A stretch of DNA of 64,000 nucleotides from Apis mellifera. Its lineage: Eukaryota; Arthropoda; Insecta; Hymenoptera; Apidae. Made by a program: the position numbers and the translations under genes. Within the stretch, counting starts at the first letter, position 1. Each line of letters begins with the position of its first letter. The stretch covers positions 1,853,001 through 1,917,000 of the forward strand of contig NC_037644.1 of NCBI RefSeq assembly GCF_003254395.2, written 5' to 3'. Below are positions 1 through 12,914 of the stretch, piece after piece. The notes under the pieces were generated by a model. It was not told the origin of the DNA and did not search any database. It was given only the letters and a program-made list of their open reading frames with translations.

Positions 1-352
1 GGGATGATTATGATGATTCGGTTAAACGAGGAACAAATAAATGTAAAATATAAAGAAAAAGATTAATTTAGAGTAGCATTATTAATTGAGAATCCACCTT
101 AAATTCGTAATATAATTGTATTTCCAATATATGGGATTGCAGATAGAAGATTTGTAATAATTGTTGCTCCTCAATAAGATATTTGTCCTCAAGGTAAAAC
201 ATAACCTATAAATGCTGCTTCTATTGATAATAAAAGAATTAAAATTCCAATACCTCATACTCTTGGTAATTTATAGGAACAATAAAATATATTTCGTCTA
301 ATATGAATATATATTACTAGAAAATAAAATGAAGCACCATTTATATGAATTA
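1..352 (-). pseudogene. Nuclear mitochondrial insertion (NUMT): cytochrome b fragment, antisense
   Basis: The reverse complement reads as decayed insect mitochondrial cytochrome b, with recognisable stretches MEAAFMGYVLPWGQMSYWG, ATIITNLLSAIPYIG and GGFSINNATLN (ATA read as Met, TGA as Trp). In-frame TAA codons interrupt it, and the segment between the NNATLN and LHLF positions is deleted, so it is not functional. The right border is near 352, where cytochrome b similarity stops. The left border is at or beyond the window edge. It overlaps in cytochrome b coordinates with the plus-strand fragment at 1105-1641. Confidence 0.88.
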
Positions 353-1104
353 TTATCGCTTTCGTGGATTTCTTATTCTTTTTTTTCTTTTTTAATTAAT
401 CAATTTATTTAACGAAGAAAAGAATTTCGATGAAAATCGTTGGATCTTTGGCATATAAATATATAAAGAAGCGATGGGCGGTTTTAGAATCGTGGTAGAA
501 TTTAAATTAATAAAAGGAAGGAATTTGTTAATCATAGCTTGGACATTTGTTTCTGTTTCGGTGATCGGCGATCGATCAGATTAGGCCTGTTTGATATTTC
601 ATAAGCAACGTAGTTGCGTCTATATTAGTAGGCGAATATTGAAACACGGTTGTGCAAATTGAAAATAAATTGAAACGAGATCAAGTGAATTACGACGCTC
701 GAAGGCGAACGTGTAAATCAACCGGTGCGCTCCCGGACGAAAAGGGAACAACCGAACCTTTTTCGCCCCTTTCTTTTAATTTCATTTTTCATCACTCGCT
801 CCGTAACCTTGTCGACGCTTCCTTCGAGACGTTCCAATTTACCGGATCATCAATAAAACTGCATAAAGGTTCATTACGCGAGTACGTGTCGACGCGCAAC
901 ACCGATTATTATTAATCATCCGTCCAACCGTATATACATTTTTAATTATAACTTATCCCGTACAATTAAAAACCATCTTCTCCCTTTAAACTTTCATTTA
1001 AAATTATTCATCTCGATTGATTCTTCTCACTGAAAGAGGGGAAAATTCTTTTTTCTTTCATTTCAAAATATCACACGGTTGATTTATATTGTACTTGTCA
1101 TCGT
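353..1104. other. Spacer between two NUMTs; no gene seen
   Basis: This is nuclear-looking sequence with ordinary CpG content, unlike the strongly AT-biased mitochondrial fragments on both sides. A short open frame at 652-915 has no recognisable domain. Nothing else is supported. Confidence 0.5.
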
Positions 1105-1641
1105 TAGTTTTTACTTTGAGGACAAATATTGAGGAGCAACAATTATTACTAATCTTTTATCAGCAATTCCTTATATTGGTGATTACAATCGTCTTACGAA
1201 TCCGAGGAGGATTTTCAATTAATAATGCTATCTTAAATCGATTCTTTTCATTACATTTTATTTTACCATTTAGTAATTCTATTTATAGTAATTCTTCATT
1301 TATTTGTTCTACGTGTAATAGGATCATCAAATCCTTTAGGATAAAATTTTAATAATATAAAATCTCATTTCATCCATATTTTTCAATTAAAGACCTTTTA
1401 TATTATTTTATTCATTTTTATATTTATTAATTTTCAATTTCCTTATCATTCAGGAGATCCAGACAATTTTAAAATTGCAAATCCAATAAATACCCCAACT
1501 CATATTAAACCTGAATGATATTTTTTATTTGCATATTCAATTCCTAATAAATTAGGAGGTGTAATTGGATTAGTAATATCAATTTTAATTCTATATGTTA
1601 CAATTCTATATAATAATATTAAAACTAACAAATTTTCTTAA
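1105..1641 (+). pseudogene. NUMT: cytochrome b fragment, sense
   Basis: The plus strand encodes a broken cytochrome b. It begins near the ITNLLSAIPYIG region, passes GGFSINN, NRFFSLHFILPF, FSIKDLLYY, NFQFPYHSGDPDNFKIANP and INTPTHIKPEWYFLFAYSI, and ends near PNKLGGVIGLVISILILY. Small insertions and deletions shift the frame around 1190, 1270, 1310 and 1350, and the tail falls short of the normal C-terminus. Mitochondrial code is needed for a sensible reading (TGA as Trp before YFLFAY). It is a nuclear pseudogene fragment. Confidence 0.9.
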
Positions 1642-4600
1642 ATTGTGTTATATTTTATCCAAGCTGTAAAGTAATATAAACAATTTCTATCTCTCTTTAT
1701 ATATATTTTGCGATTATTCGGAGGAAAAAGAAAGACACTTTGTAATCTTATCCGAGGAATTAAATATTCAGTTGCAAAAAAATTTTAAAACGCTCGCAAT
1801 TTAGTCGTCGTTTCGCACTCGAATTGACGATTTTCTCAATGGGCCAACGTCCTCGAAGGCCTCTTTCAACCGGCTTGTTGTTGTCTGAACAACTAACGCC
1901 ACTTCTACCGTTCAGACAGAGTCGCGGGCCCGCGCCATTAACTTCTCATTAGCATCGCATGCCGCGACCACGATGCCGACACTTTCCACGAAACCGCGCA
2001 CCTCAGACCATTCAGCTTCCCTCCGTCGGCTGCATTTTCGCCGGTGGATAGCTCGGGTCAACGTTTTAATTGGAAGGTCGTGACCTCGCGACCACGGAAG
2101 TCGGCGCGCTTTATTAACGCATTACAACGTGTATCCTATTCAGTCGAATGCAATAATTTCAAAAATTATCTCTCCGTTTTCCAAACTCGTTTAAAGCTTT
2201 TAAAATATTAGTTCTAAGAAACGAAATTATTCATCTTTCGTAAAGTATTGAATTAATTGAATAAGTCTTAATAACGAAATTATTTATTTATTTTTTTTTT
2301 TAATTAAACTATAGCTCGTTGATACCGAGATCGATTAATCTTATTTTCAATTCTACGACGTGACGATCCATTCCTTTTCAAGGGGACAGAAATGAAATCA
2401 CTAAAAAAAAAGAAGAAGAAAAAAATGTTAAAAAGAATCCTGAAAAATCAATCAGAAGAAGAGAAGAAAGGGAGCTCATTTACTTGTTTTTTTCTTTCCT
2501 ATTGAAAATGTGACATCGACAAAGAGACGATTAGCCGCGATTAGTAAGTAAATACACGATTCTCTTTGACAGAAATAAAGCGACTGTTGGTTCTTTCATT
2601 CATGAGTTACACGGTCGCCCTCTTGGCGATTGTAAATTCATGAGTGTGGGGAGGAGAGAGAGAGAGAGAAAAGTAGCTTGTCGAGCATCGCGATCGCCGG
2701 TTGTTTGCAATTTCGTAGGCCTTCACTCGAGCAAGGACCCCCAAGGTTGTCGGTTCTTTCGACCGATATGGAAAGCACGTAACCTACTACGAGCCTCATC
2801 CTTTACTGCCTGTCATCGACGACCCTGACAGTCTCTCTCTCTTTCTGTTCTCCGGAGAACTACGACCTCTGAAACAACAAAAGTCTCTGGAAGATTGAAT
2901 TGTTTCCAGTGAATTTATTTTTTCTCGAAATAAAAAAATTAGATCAAGAATCAAGCAGATGAATTTTGAATATAATTTAATAGAATTTAATCTGTAATTA
3001 TCAAATACTATATTTCAATCGAGTGGAAGAAATGTTTGTCAATAATAAAACAACAAGAAATTCAGCAAACTGTAATAATACCGTGTGGTCTGTCGTCCAG
3101 CTGTGGTTGATGAAACATTAACTTCGAAAAGAGCTTATTAACCGCGATTAACGCGGAGCACAGTAATAATCCCCACGTGTAATAACTGTTATTCTCCATT
3201 TACCGATTCTCCTTTTATGCAGAATGTATTATTATTACTTTGCAATACGTTATTACTTCTCGAAACATCCCTTCGAATCTCATTGATCAAAAAATTATCA
3301 ACAACTTTCCCTAACTCTGAGTCTCTTTCAATTTCTACCCCAAATCGCTTACAATAAAATTTCTAACCTCGAAATCAACGTAACTCGAAATAAAATAAAA
3401 AGAGAGAGAAGGAAGAAAAAAACAAACAAAACACGAAGAGAATAAAAAAAGGTTTACTATCCATTCGATTGCACGCGATTCGCAATAAACACCGATAACA
3501 TATTATGATATAAAAGCCACGTATTTTCCACGATTCGATTCGTGGGAGAAATAATTTTCGCGTACCGTTTCTCCCAATGATCATTGCCATGATCCGGTCA
3601 CCGTACGTATCCACGATTATTTGCATATCCCATGTTCAATTTCAATATTCTATTTCAATTCGTGTGTGTGTACCACATCTGGCGTTTCGAGGTAAGTATT
3701 ACAATCTCCTTTGGGCGCAAGTGTGATTTCTAACGCGACATCACTTCCGTTCGATTATTAGCGCTTCGGTTAAGAAAATACAACTTCGTCATTGTTTATT
3801 GATCGTTAATCCGTCGAGTTATGGGGAGAGACGAAAGGTGGAGGGACGTTTTACTTTTAAGAAAAAGTTACAATTAGACTTTCTTTCGATCGAATCGTAT
3901 AAATTTATAAATTTATAAATCGTAAATAAGATAAAATATTGATTCCTGGAAGGAAAGAGTTTATATATATATACACTTTCTCAACGATTTGAAACTTAGA
4001 TAAAAATAAGATTTGATAAACAATCTCTCTCAAACAAATTATAAATTATATAATTCGAATTTCAATATACGACGTGGAGAAAGATATTTTTCCTGATCTG
4101 ACGACAGTCAACGACCTCACCACTGTTAATCGACTTAACGTGATAATAGGCTGAAGAATCGTGCCACCCTTACTTCCTCGAGAAAGTTCGATGCAAGGAA
4201 GTCCGTTACATCGAAGAATCAAGACTTTGACTTGAAGACCTACGACAGAGTTCCTCCCGGTAAGCCCTGTACACGCTATATCGCTCTGTCACGACCGTGA
4301 AACCATCTTTCATCTGCATTGCTGATACCGTGCCCTCTACCATTACGTTATTCCATCCTTCACAACGATACCTTTTAAACTTTTTTATACTTATATCCAT
4401 ACCGTAATTCGTGAAACTCCTTATACGTAAAAATTCCTCGATATCTTCTTTGAGAGATCTTAAGAAATCGCAAAGGGACGATTTGGCGAGAAGAAGTATA
4501 TCTCGTCGATGCAACCATACCGTTTCTTCCTGAAAAGAGCACAATTTTTATCATCGATTAATACCAATAGATATATATATATAATACCGTTTCTATGAAT

Positions 4601-7600
4601 GAAAATCACATTCCTACGCGAGGTATTCTCAGCGAAAGAGTCAAGAGGCGAGCGAAACAAAGGAACATAAAACCCGATGCGAGGCAAGGAGCGATGCTCG
4701 ATCGTAAAGCTCCGGCTGTTAGCTCGATCGTTCCCGAACGTGCAATGATTCAATGGTGGAAGGGCGTGGGCAGTTGTTACGCGGTTGGGACCACTTGTAA
4801 AAAGGAACCAGAGGCACCTGCACACCGCCCACGAGAAGAAGAAGAGGAGGAGAAAGGGCCCCGGTTTATCCCAGACGCTGGAGGTCGTTCGATATTGCTC
4901 GAGAAACGGTGAACATCTTAACCCTTAACTGGCCAATACATCACATCCGTTGCGCCACTTTGCCTCCCCCTTCGTTCCCTTGGCGGCCAACCAGGGGGCG
5001 GAACCGGAAAGGGTTATTAAGGGTTATTAAGGATGGCTATAAATATATTGTATTTCCTTGCGATTCCGTAAAATTAACATTGTCGTGTTTTCGACAAATC
5101 TCTCTCCAATCCTTTTATTATCCTCGAATTGCGAAATTAATTCGTTTAATCCTTTTCGAGATATCCTCCTGATTGTTAAATTCGATTTAATCGGTTCTGT
5201 TGCATTATATTTTAAAATTATTTAAATTAGATTTTTCAACTTACCTGTTCACGATAATATATTTCGTTAAAATATGTGATATCTTGTTAATAGTAATATT
5301 TCCAGATTTCCAGATCCATTTCTTATTATTTTAACCTGGCCTATTGAACTTTTCCTTTGACATTCTATAAAATATATACAATAATATATAATTTAATTGA
5401 TTTATATTTGAATTATTCTTTATATTTCGAATCGTAGAATCTTTCATACTTGATTTATCGATTTTCGAGACACATTGATTGCTTCGAGAATGATATAACA
5501 ATTGACTTGATTTTAAGTACTTGGCGACTTGAAATACGTGACAGTGATATCCTAAATTCCTAGAAATTTCGACTGGAAAAAAATATCATTTTAATTTATT
5601 CGAAATTCAGGTTTTTAAAAGTGTATTAGTAAATTCTAACTTTAATTGCTTTTAACGATATTTCTTCTTTCTTCCTTGTATATCTAAAAGATTTAAGAGA
5701 TCCTTTTAACGCAGGGGCTCGCTTAAACATCATCGTCTCTTATTAAAACTTGATACGTTTGCGCCGCGAATTTCACCAATTAGGCCAAGCACCTCGACCT
5801 CGAGATTTAAAAGAGAGAGAGGAAAACGAAGAAGCGGCGGCCCCCCTCCAGAGATTATTAAGAAATTTGCATACCGTAATGTGGACAGAGCGCTCGTCCA
5901 CCTCGTGGGCGTGACAAATTGAACTTATAATTTTACGCACGACTATCAACAATTGCACAGATATCTTTTCTGTCATCGATAATAAAAAAAGAAACCATCG
6001 AACCATTGATGAAAAATGAAAAGTTCCTTTCATGTAATAATAAAATAGAATCTCGAATTGTATACTTCAGATCATTTTCTCCTTATGTTATAATAATAAT
6101 TTTTCATTGAGATATAAAATGATGCGTAAATGGCACAATATATAACTCGTAAACGTTGATTAATGCTAAAGAAACTTGTAAAACTTTTTGATGGCTGCGT
6201 TTCGCTCCGATTTGTCAACGTTCGGAATTTTAACGATGGCCAAGTATTACGTTTTTATTTCGTTCGAGAGGTGAAAGTCCTCCCACGTTGTCGACGACGC
6301 TTACTTGCTTCGCTGGCTGAATTCGATTTTCATACGTGAAAATTCACGAGAGAGAGAGAAAGAGGAGGGGTCGAGTTTTGAAAATAAATTCAATTGCGAA
6401 ACGAACGCCACCGAGTCATTTATCACACGGCCATCTCGAAACGTGCCTGTTTTTTTCTTCTTAAGTCTTATACAGGTTAGTCAAAACTTGACTTTGTTTA
6501 TTTGTTCGTTTTAACTTGAAATTTTCTCACTAGGAATTTAAAGGAATATTTAAAAGAGCGTCAAACTTGAAAGCAAAGGAAAACGACAAAATTTACATAA
6601 ATAATGTGATCCGAGCACGTTTAACTTTGTAAAATGGTTTTGACTAGATTTGACCAACTTTCGAGGCAAAAAGGAGCGATCCATAGATTGATCAACTATT
6701 TAAACTATGGATATATTAGTTGGTTGCGCGATGATAAATTAAACACGCAACCACGTTCTCAGGAATCTGGAAAATACATGTACGCATTAAGATTTGTGTA
6801 CAGAGAACATATGCTGCAATTTCCATGAGATATCGGGGGATACCAAACCGAATGCATAATGAACAACGACGTACCGTGCATATAGATATCGTTCGACGTG
6901 TTAAATGGGAATCATTAGATTGACTTTAAGTGGATTTTCTAATTGCCGCCATTATTTTTACGCGGTTACTTTGCATCGGCAATTACGAGTACGACCGGTA
7001 AACAATTTGTCGTTGCGGCTATGAACCAACCGCGGCATGAACTAAATTATACCGTTGTCGCAATACCACGTGATAAACGACGAGCTTGAATGAGATATAA
7101 CGTGTTTTCACGATGCCTTTTTCCTTTTTACGCTTCTAAGATGATTACACGACGGCTATTTGTTAATGAGAAACGATTATTAGTACCTTCTGGAGTCCAA
7201 TTATTTAGCTACGGTATTTGGAACGTTTCAAATTCTTTTTTTAAAATTACAATTGATTCTGATCTTCCAATTTCAAAGTTTAAATTTTTCTTTATCCCAT
7301 TGAAATTAAAACTTTCCTAATAACATAATATTAGATTATGTTAAAGTTATGTTAAAGTATATCGTAATAAAAGATTAAGATGTCTCTTAATATTCCAAGG
7401 TAAAAGATCTCCAAAGATATCCAATATCTCAAAAATTCTCTATATTGCAATACAACTCTTTAAGATCCTTCTTTCCTTCAAATTCGACCGATATCGATAC
7501 CAATCCGAGGAAAAATGTATCAATGCTTCGCAAAACGTTTGCTAATCGTCTCCATTATTTTCAGCGTACACGATGGACTCGTCGGTGTTATTATCGAGGC

Positions 7601-8266
7601 TACCACCGAGGCCCGTCATAAATCTCTCGGCTTGCGGGGCCGGACGTTTCAAAAAATGCCTCCCTTCCGAGATCCTCTCGCGTTGTGCGGTGCATAGATC
7701 CGACAGGCGCACAGAGGGAGCCGCGTGCTGACTCACGTATAGACACGTGTGCACAGAGAGAGAGAGACCCACACGGCGTGGACCATTGTCGGTGGCTGCT
7801 GCTGTCCGAGAACGAGAGCTGTCTCGCCATATGCGGCAAGGACGCCGATGACTGCGGTGTATTGGGCCCCTCGTAATGGGCCTTAACGTTTAACCGCGCT
7901 TAGAGCCTTTGGAATTGGAGGAAAGTACTGTTCCAAGGATGGTGAACGATGTGTTCTGGATTAATATTATATTTATTTATCGTATTGTTTCGAATATTCG
8001 ATCCAAGGAAATTAGGAATGTTCTTTTCAGGTTAATTTAGGTATTATTCTGGAACAATTTCCTCGATGATTTAATCTAAGATGTTTCCAGGATTCGAAGA
8101 AAGGATCTTGCCATCATTTTTCGTTAAAGCTTTTTATTTTTTTATTTTTTTTTTGTTTTAATGCAAATTTTCAATTTACAACTTCTCGTAGATAAAATGA
8201 TATAACGTAACATACTCAACGTTGCATATAATAATCGTAATAATCAATCATCACCTTCATTCGCAA

Positions 8267-8331
8267 TGATGATAATAATAATCGTAATAATAATAATAAT
8301 CATCGCAATAATAATAATAATAATCATTCTT
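8267..8331. repeat. TAA/ATA trinucleotide microsatellite
   Basis: Interrupted runs of gataataataat, cgtaataataataataat and caataataataataataat are visible. They create a spurious Ile-rich open frame. Confidence 0.85.
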
Positions 8332-10139
8332 AATCAGAATAATAGCGATAGTTTGCAGTGTTCTTGCAATAATATTAATATTTGTAATAATCATCGTTAT
8401 TGTTGGCTTTTTTTTTTTTTTTCTCCTTTTTTCTTCCCTTTTTTATTTTCATCATCGCGGTGGAACCGCAGCTGCTCGGGGTTACGAAGCTTAGGCTTAA
8501 AAACACGAAAGAGTTTTTTTTACCCCCACATTCGAGACTTGAAAATCTACGAGCAATTTTTCTTAATATATCTTCCGGAACGAACTGTGGTCTCTGTTTT
8601 CCTTCTTCTTCTTCTTCTTTTTTCAAATATTTTGTACGATGAATAGTTCGGACGTTCCTTTCGATCGAGGAAACAGCGCTTTGTCGAATTCAGTTTATCG
8701 AGAACTTTTGGACGGGAAATATTTTTTTTCCTTTGGACGAATAATTTTTTTATATACATTTTTTTATCCATTTATCCGTATCTCTAAAAGAAAAATGTAA
8801 AATAAGTATTATACTATAGGAGGGAATAAAAATTTTATAATATCATAAATTGAAAATGTGAAGAAAAAAAATCTTCTTTTCATATATAATTATAAGATAC
8901 AAACATTCTGTACAAATTAAACGTAAACTTGGATGATCTTATTTTCGATATAGCAGATAGTTAAAAAAATAATAATAAGGAAAATAATCCACGCATCGTT
9001 CGAACATTGCAGAGACCACAGCAATTTCCGGAGAATGCACCTAACGCGTTTCGCTAAAAAATAATTCCATTATTCTTATTCTTTTTTTTTTTTTTCTTTT
9101 CTTTTCTTTTCTTTTCTTGTTTCGAGTATTATTACGTATCGTGTTACAATCCCTACTCGAACATCTGGTCAACAAAATAAACTTCTTCTCTGCTTCCCTA
9201 CACCGGAAGTGTACCTCTTAATTCGTAATCAAATGGGTGTCGTGGTTTCCGTGGCGGGACGTACTCGTTCGAAGAGACTTCGAGAGGAAACGAAACTTCG
9301 ATAATTAATATCGAGAGGCCGAGTTTTAGGCCGTTTATGGACACAATTTCTTTTTACTAGATAATTATAAAAAAATATTCCATCGACACGTTCATCGCAT
9401 CCCTCCATCTTCAATCTGCTGCGTTTCAAAAAATATTTTTCGAAATGCCTACTTTACTCCTTTATTACGATATCCCTAAGTATTTCTATGATTTTGATTC
9501 GTTTGACATAGAAGCGGATATAGAAGTTTATAAAGATAATTTTTTCCACTAATATATTCTCGTTTCATTCTCTGTACATTTCTTTTTTTGTATTCTATAT
9601 TACAAAATTGAAAAGCCTTACAAATTTTTTTTTTTTTTTTTTCTGAGATTTCTGTAGCGATTTTAAAAAAAGTTCGACGAATCGATTCTACGTTCATTCT
9701 CTCCGCTACAAATTGAGATTTTTTTTCTCATTTATGAAAAATTGAACGTAATCCGAATTACTCTTCTATTTGAAAATCGCGTCAAATATTCCTCTTCGCT
9801 CAAACTTCACCTCGCTATTTTTATTGAGCAATACGTAAACTTGGTTACAGATCTTTGATTAATTTTGCTTCCTTATTTTACTATCTACAATCTCTATGCA
9901 AAATATTCCCCTACCCCCTGTAAATTTTCATCTTTCTAATTCGAAACAACGCGACATACATCGAGAATCGGAACACGTCCCGCACGAATTCCATCTTTCC
10001 CTTCAAGACACTTGATGATACAAAATGCTCGCGTTTGGTATAAAAAACAGTGAAACATTGAAATGGCGTTTCGTTCAACTATATTCGTCGCTATCTACAT
10101 GTCTTAATGCAGTCTGTTCTTTCTTTTTTCTTTTTTTTT

Positions 10140-10151
10140 GGGGGGGGGGGG
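10140..10151. repeat. Poly-G run of 12 preceded by a T run
   Basis: Twelve consecutive G residues follow a T tract. Homopolymer G of this length is rare in such AT-rich DNA and its exact length may be unreliable. Confidence 0.8.
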
Positions 10152-10696
10152 TTTAATTTTTCCTGTCGCGAAACAAATCCTGTCGAATCTCCACGTTTCT
10201 TTTTTCTCCTATTCTTCGTCGTTTCTTCTGCGTTATCTCCCTCAAGCGAACTTTGCAACGCGCAAATAAATCGTCTTCAATAAATACAACCGATAGACTA
10301 TATAAATAAATAATTTTTCTCACGGCCTCGCAGCCGTGATCGAACGATAGAAATTCCTTAGAACCGAGATCTCTCGATGAATCGTCGAGAAATCGAGATT
10401 CAACGCTCGTCGATATGCGATTAAGCTAAGAAAAATGATCATCGCAACATGTCGCGATTGCTTTTTCGTGACACAACTTATTATTAGTATTTCATTTTTT
10501 TCAAGTTACATTTCGAACGATTCGTCGGATTTTTCGTTCCCCTCTTCTCTCGTGATCCTCTTTAAAACCTTTATCCACAGTTTTCCAATTTTTCCTCGAG
10601 TCACAGAATCCTAAACTAATTGTGTTTCGTTTCGCGATAAAAGAATCCGATAAAAAAAAAAAAGAAAAAAACGACGAGTTATCGATTACAATGTAG

Positions 10697-10723
10697 GAGA
10701 AAGAGAGAGAGAGAGAGAGAGAA
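10697..10723. repeat. GA dinucleotide microsatellite
   Basis: An aaagagagaga-type run of about 13 GA units. Confidence 0.85.
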
Positions 10724-11027
10724 ATATCACGACAAAGAAGAGAGATCGTTTTGTGACCGAGGTGTAATCTCTCGTCTTGGATCGATGGACGAGCCGTCAG
10801 CCGGGGATGCAATTGACTGGAAGCAAAATCGATCGGGAAGCCATTAACGCACCAACCAGGCTAACTGCTCGCTCGAACTCCCGCCCTGTTCATCAATCGA
10901 AATTGTTTTGTTAATTCGTCGACGGGACCAATTTCTTCTCTTTCGTCCACCTACCTACCTACCCCTATATACCTACCTATTTTTTCCTCCTCCTCCTCCT
11001 TCGTCCCTCTTCTCTCCATGTTTCCCT

Positions 11028-11967
11028 TTTATTAATTTTTTTATTTTTATCTTTTTTTCTTTTTTTTTTTCTTTTTCTTTTTGGTCACCTTATAATCTTA
11101 TTTGCATCACGAACGTCATCTCACGTTCAGCACCATCCGAGCACCACCCCGATATACACGCGACTCCTACGAGCTAACCGATCGACCTCGTACCGTTAAG
11201 GCCCGTTAAGCTTCTAATCGGACGCCTTCGATCTGCCATCGCGGAAATGTGGAATCTTTTTTTCTTCTTCTTCTCTTGAGAAAAAACGTCTGAGAATTTT
11301 TCACGCGCGATCAAAGAAAATAAGACGATTTCTATTCTCTCCCGAGACGAGAGAAAAAATTTTCAATCACAGTGTTGTTATGTACATCAGAGATAGTTTT
11401 GAGAGAAAAGAAATCTTCCAAGCACCATCAAAAATTTTTTAATTATCGGGTTGTTCCATGACGTAATGTCGCTTCGAGAACCAAGTATCTATCTTCGATA
11501 GAAAAATGTAATAATCGTCGACGTCTTGAAATGAGATTAAATTTTCTATTAACGGAGACAAAGAGAAAATGATTGATAATTCTTTTTTTCTCGAAAGCCG
11601 AACATTACCCATGAAAATAACCTTGAACGGAAAGAAGAAATTAAAAAAAGAAAAGAAATCTTATTACACTCCAATTTAAACACCCTCTCCAATAGCTCTC
11701 TTCTATCTCTACTCGCGCTTAGTTCCACCTATCCACGTGGCGATCGGCACAAATATCTCTGAAATCGAGGGCGTCACGAGCTCTCGCGAAGCTCCGACAC
11801 AGTCCTCTGGCCTGCGATCGAGGAGCCCGATGACCTCGAGGACACGCTTCGAACCAGCTTCTCATCATCGTCGTCGTCTTCGTCTTCGTCTTCGTCGTCG
11901 TCGTCGTCGTCGTCATCATCTACCCACACCGTCCCCTAGACGTTGTTCGACAGCTGCGAGAGAGACT
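11028..11967 (-). other. Probable 3' UTR of pigs, candidate poly(A) signals
   Basis: The pigs stop codon (TGA) occupies 11970-11968, so sequence to the left should be 3' UTR. On the minus strand AATAAA occurs at 11045-11040 and 11033-11028, about 920-940 nt after the stop. These are the candidate cleavage signals I chose, but the real 3' end is not determinable by eye in AT-rich DNA. The first part of the UTR holds a CGT/GAC triplet tract (11862-11920). Confidence 0.4.
11862..11920. repeat. CGT/CTT/CAT triplet tract in the pigs 3' UTR
   Basis: Interrupted cgtcgtcgtc, ttcgtcttcg and cgtcgtcgtcgtcgtcatc runs start about 50 nt after the pigs stop. It is the same triplet as the coding poly-Thr tract in the adjacent exon, read in another phase. 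Confidence 0.85.
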
Positions 11968-12914
11968 TCACACGCTGTCGGACGCGACGGACATCGGCCT
12001 CTTGTAGACGGGTGCCGGTATCCTAGAGAAACCTCCCCTCTCTGACACCGGCTTGGGATCCTTCCTGGGACTGGCCGTCATCTGATTGTCCTGGGGCAAC
12101 GCCACGGTCCCGTTACCGTCGATCCACGCCCTCGTGAACTCCATGTTCGCCACTCCCTCCCCGGAACCGTGAGCCTGGTAATCCCTCAACAGATCCTGAA
12201 GCTTCTGCACCACCTCGCGCTCGTCCTGCAAATGGCCCACTTTCTGAAGGATCTGCTCGAGGAGGGGGTTGGCCACCTTGGTAGGCGAGGATTGAAGCGA
12301 TCCAGTAGCGGTCGTTCTCATCCTTCTCCCGTTCCTGTCGTACTGCATGCCACCACCGTTCGAACCTTGCCTGGGCAGGCTCTGCCTGGCTGGACTCTTT
12401 CTGCTGAAGTTAGGAGCGGTCGTCGTCGTCGTCGTCGTAGTCGTCGTCGTCGTCGCACAATTGTTGACGGATGAAGGGCCTTGAGGGTTGAGGAAAGTGT
12501 CGGATTGAATGCTGGGCCTCTGCCTTGCCTGTCTACCGTTCCACGTGTTGCTACCGCTCACTAGACTCTGACAACCTTTACCAGCTTGGATCACCGCCGA
12601 TGCCTTGCTCAGACTTCCCGTCGGCGGTTTTCGTAAACTGTTCCTCACGGCGCCGCGTTTCAACGGACTTCCCTCCGGGCTCGAGTTGCTGTCCCTGGGC
12701 GTTCTGCTCCCGGACGAGGCTCTGGAAACGTTGCTGTTTTCACGGACGATCGAGTTGGCGCGGGGGGTACGGTCTCCGGAGGAGGAGGCCACGCTTCTCG
12801 ACGGGGACGCTCGAAGGGGACTCGGCGGACCTATGCGGATCTTGCGCAGACCCGTTTCGATGCTCTCCGTTTCCACGCACGACCTCTCCTCTGCATCTGG
12901 CTTCGACGGTTGCT
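11968..12914 (-). CDS. pigs: pigs terminal coding exon: Ser-rich region, poly-Thr, helix, SxIP motif
   Basis: The acceptor is ttgcag before AGCAACC at 12914. AG completes the Lys codon begun by A at the end of the preceding exon, and the frame runs to TGA at 11970-11968 (residues 550-864 of the partial protein). The region is basic and Ser/Pro-rich with repeated SRTPRD and DRTPRA patterns. A run of 12 Thr (residues 704-715), mostly ACG codons, sits mid-exon. Residues 766-798, starting NPLLEQILQKVGHLQ, look like a short amphipathic helix or coiled coil. Near the C-terminus, GGFSRIPAPVYKRP contains SRIP, a match to the SxIP motif by which GAS2-like proteins bind EB1 at microtubule plus ends. 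The protein ends SVASDSV. The role in EB1 binding is inferred from the family. Confidence 0.92.

Larger units (their letters stand above)
1642..11027. other. Gene-free 3' flank of pigs
   Basis: No exon, RNA gene or transposon could be supported in this 9.4-kb stretch. It alternates AT-rich DNA with GC-richer islands at about 1855-2120, 4610-5030 and 7580-7880. Simple repeats include a TAA/ATA run near 8267-8331, CTTTT repeats near 9100, a 12-G run at 10140-10151 and a GA run at 10697-10723. A stem with 7-bp arms sits at 10320-10339 (tcacggc / gccgtga). Open frames here (up to 126 codons) are low-complexity and match no family I know. Confidence 0.55.

Noticed and set aside
1642..1690. Possible mitochondrial tRNA after the cytochrome b fragment
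   Set aside because: The cytochrome b copy stops well before the normal C-terminus, so a neighbouring tRNA is not expected, and I see no cloverleaf.
8266..8646. 126-codon plus-strand open frame
   Set aside because: It is built on a TAA/ATA microsatellite and T-runs, giving poly-Ile and poly-Phe.
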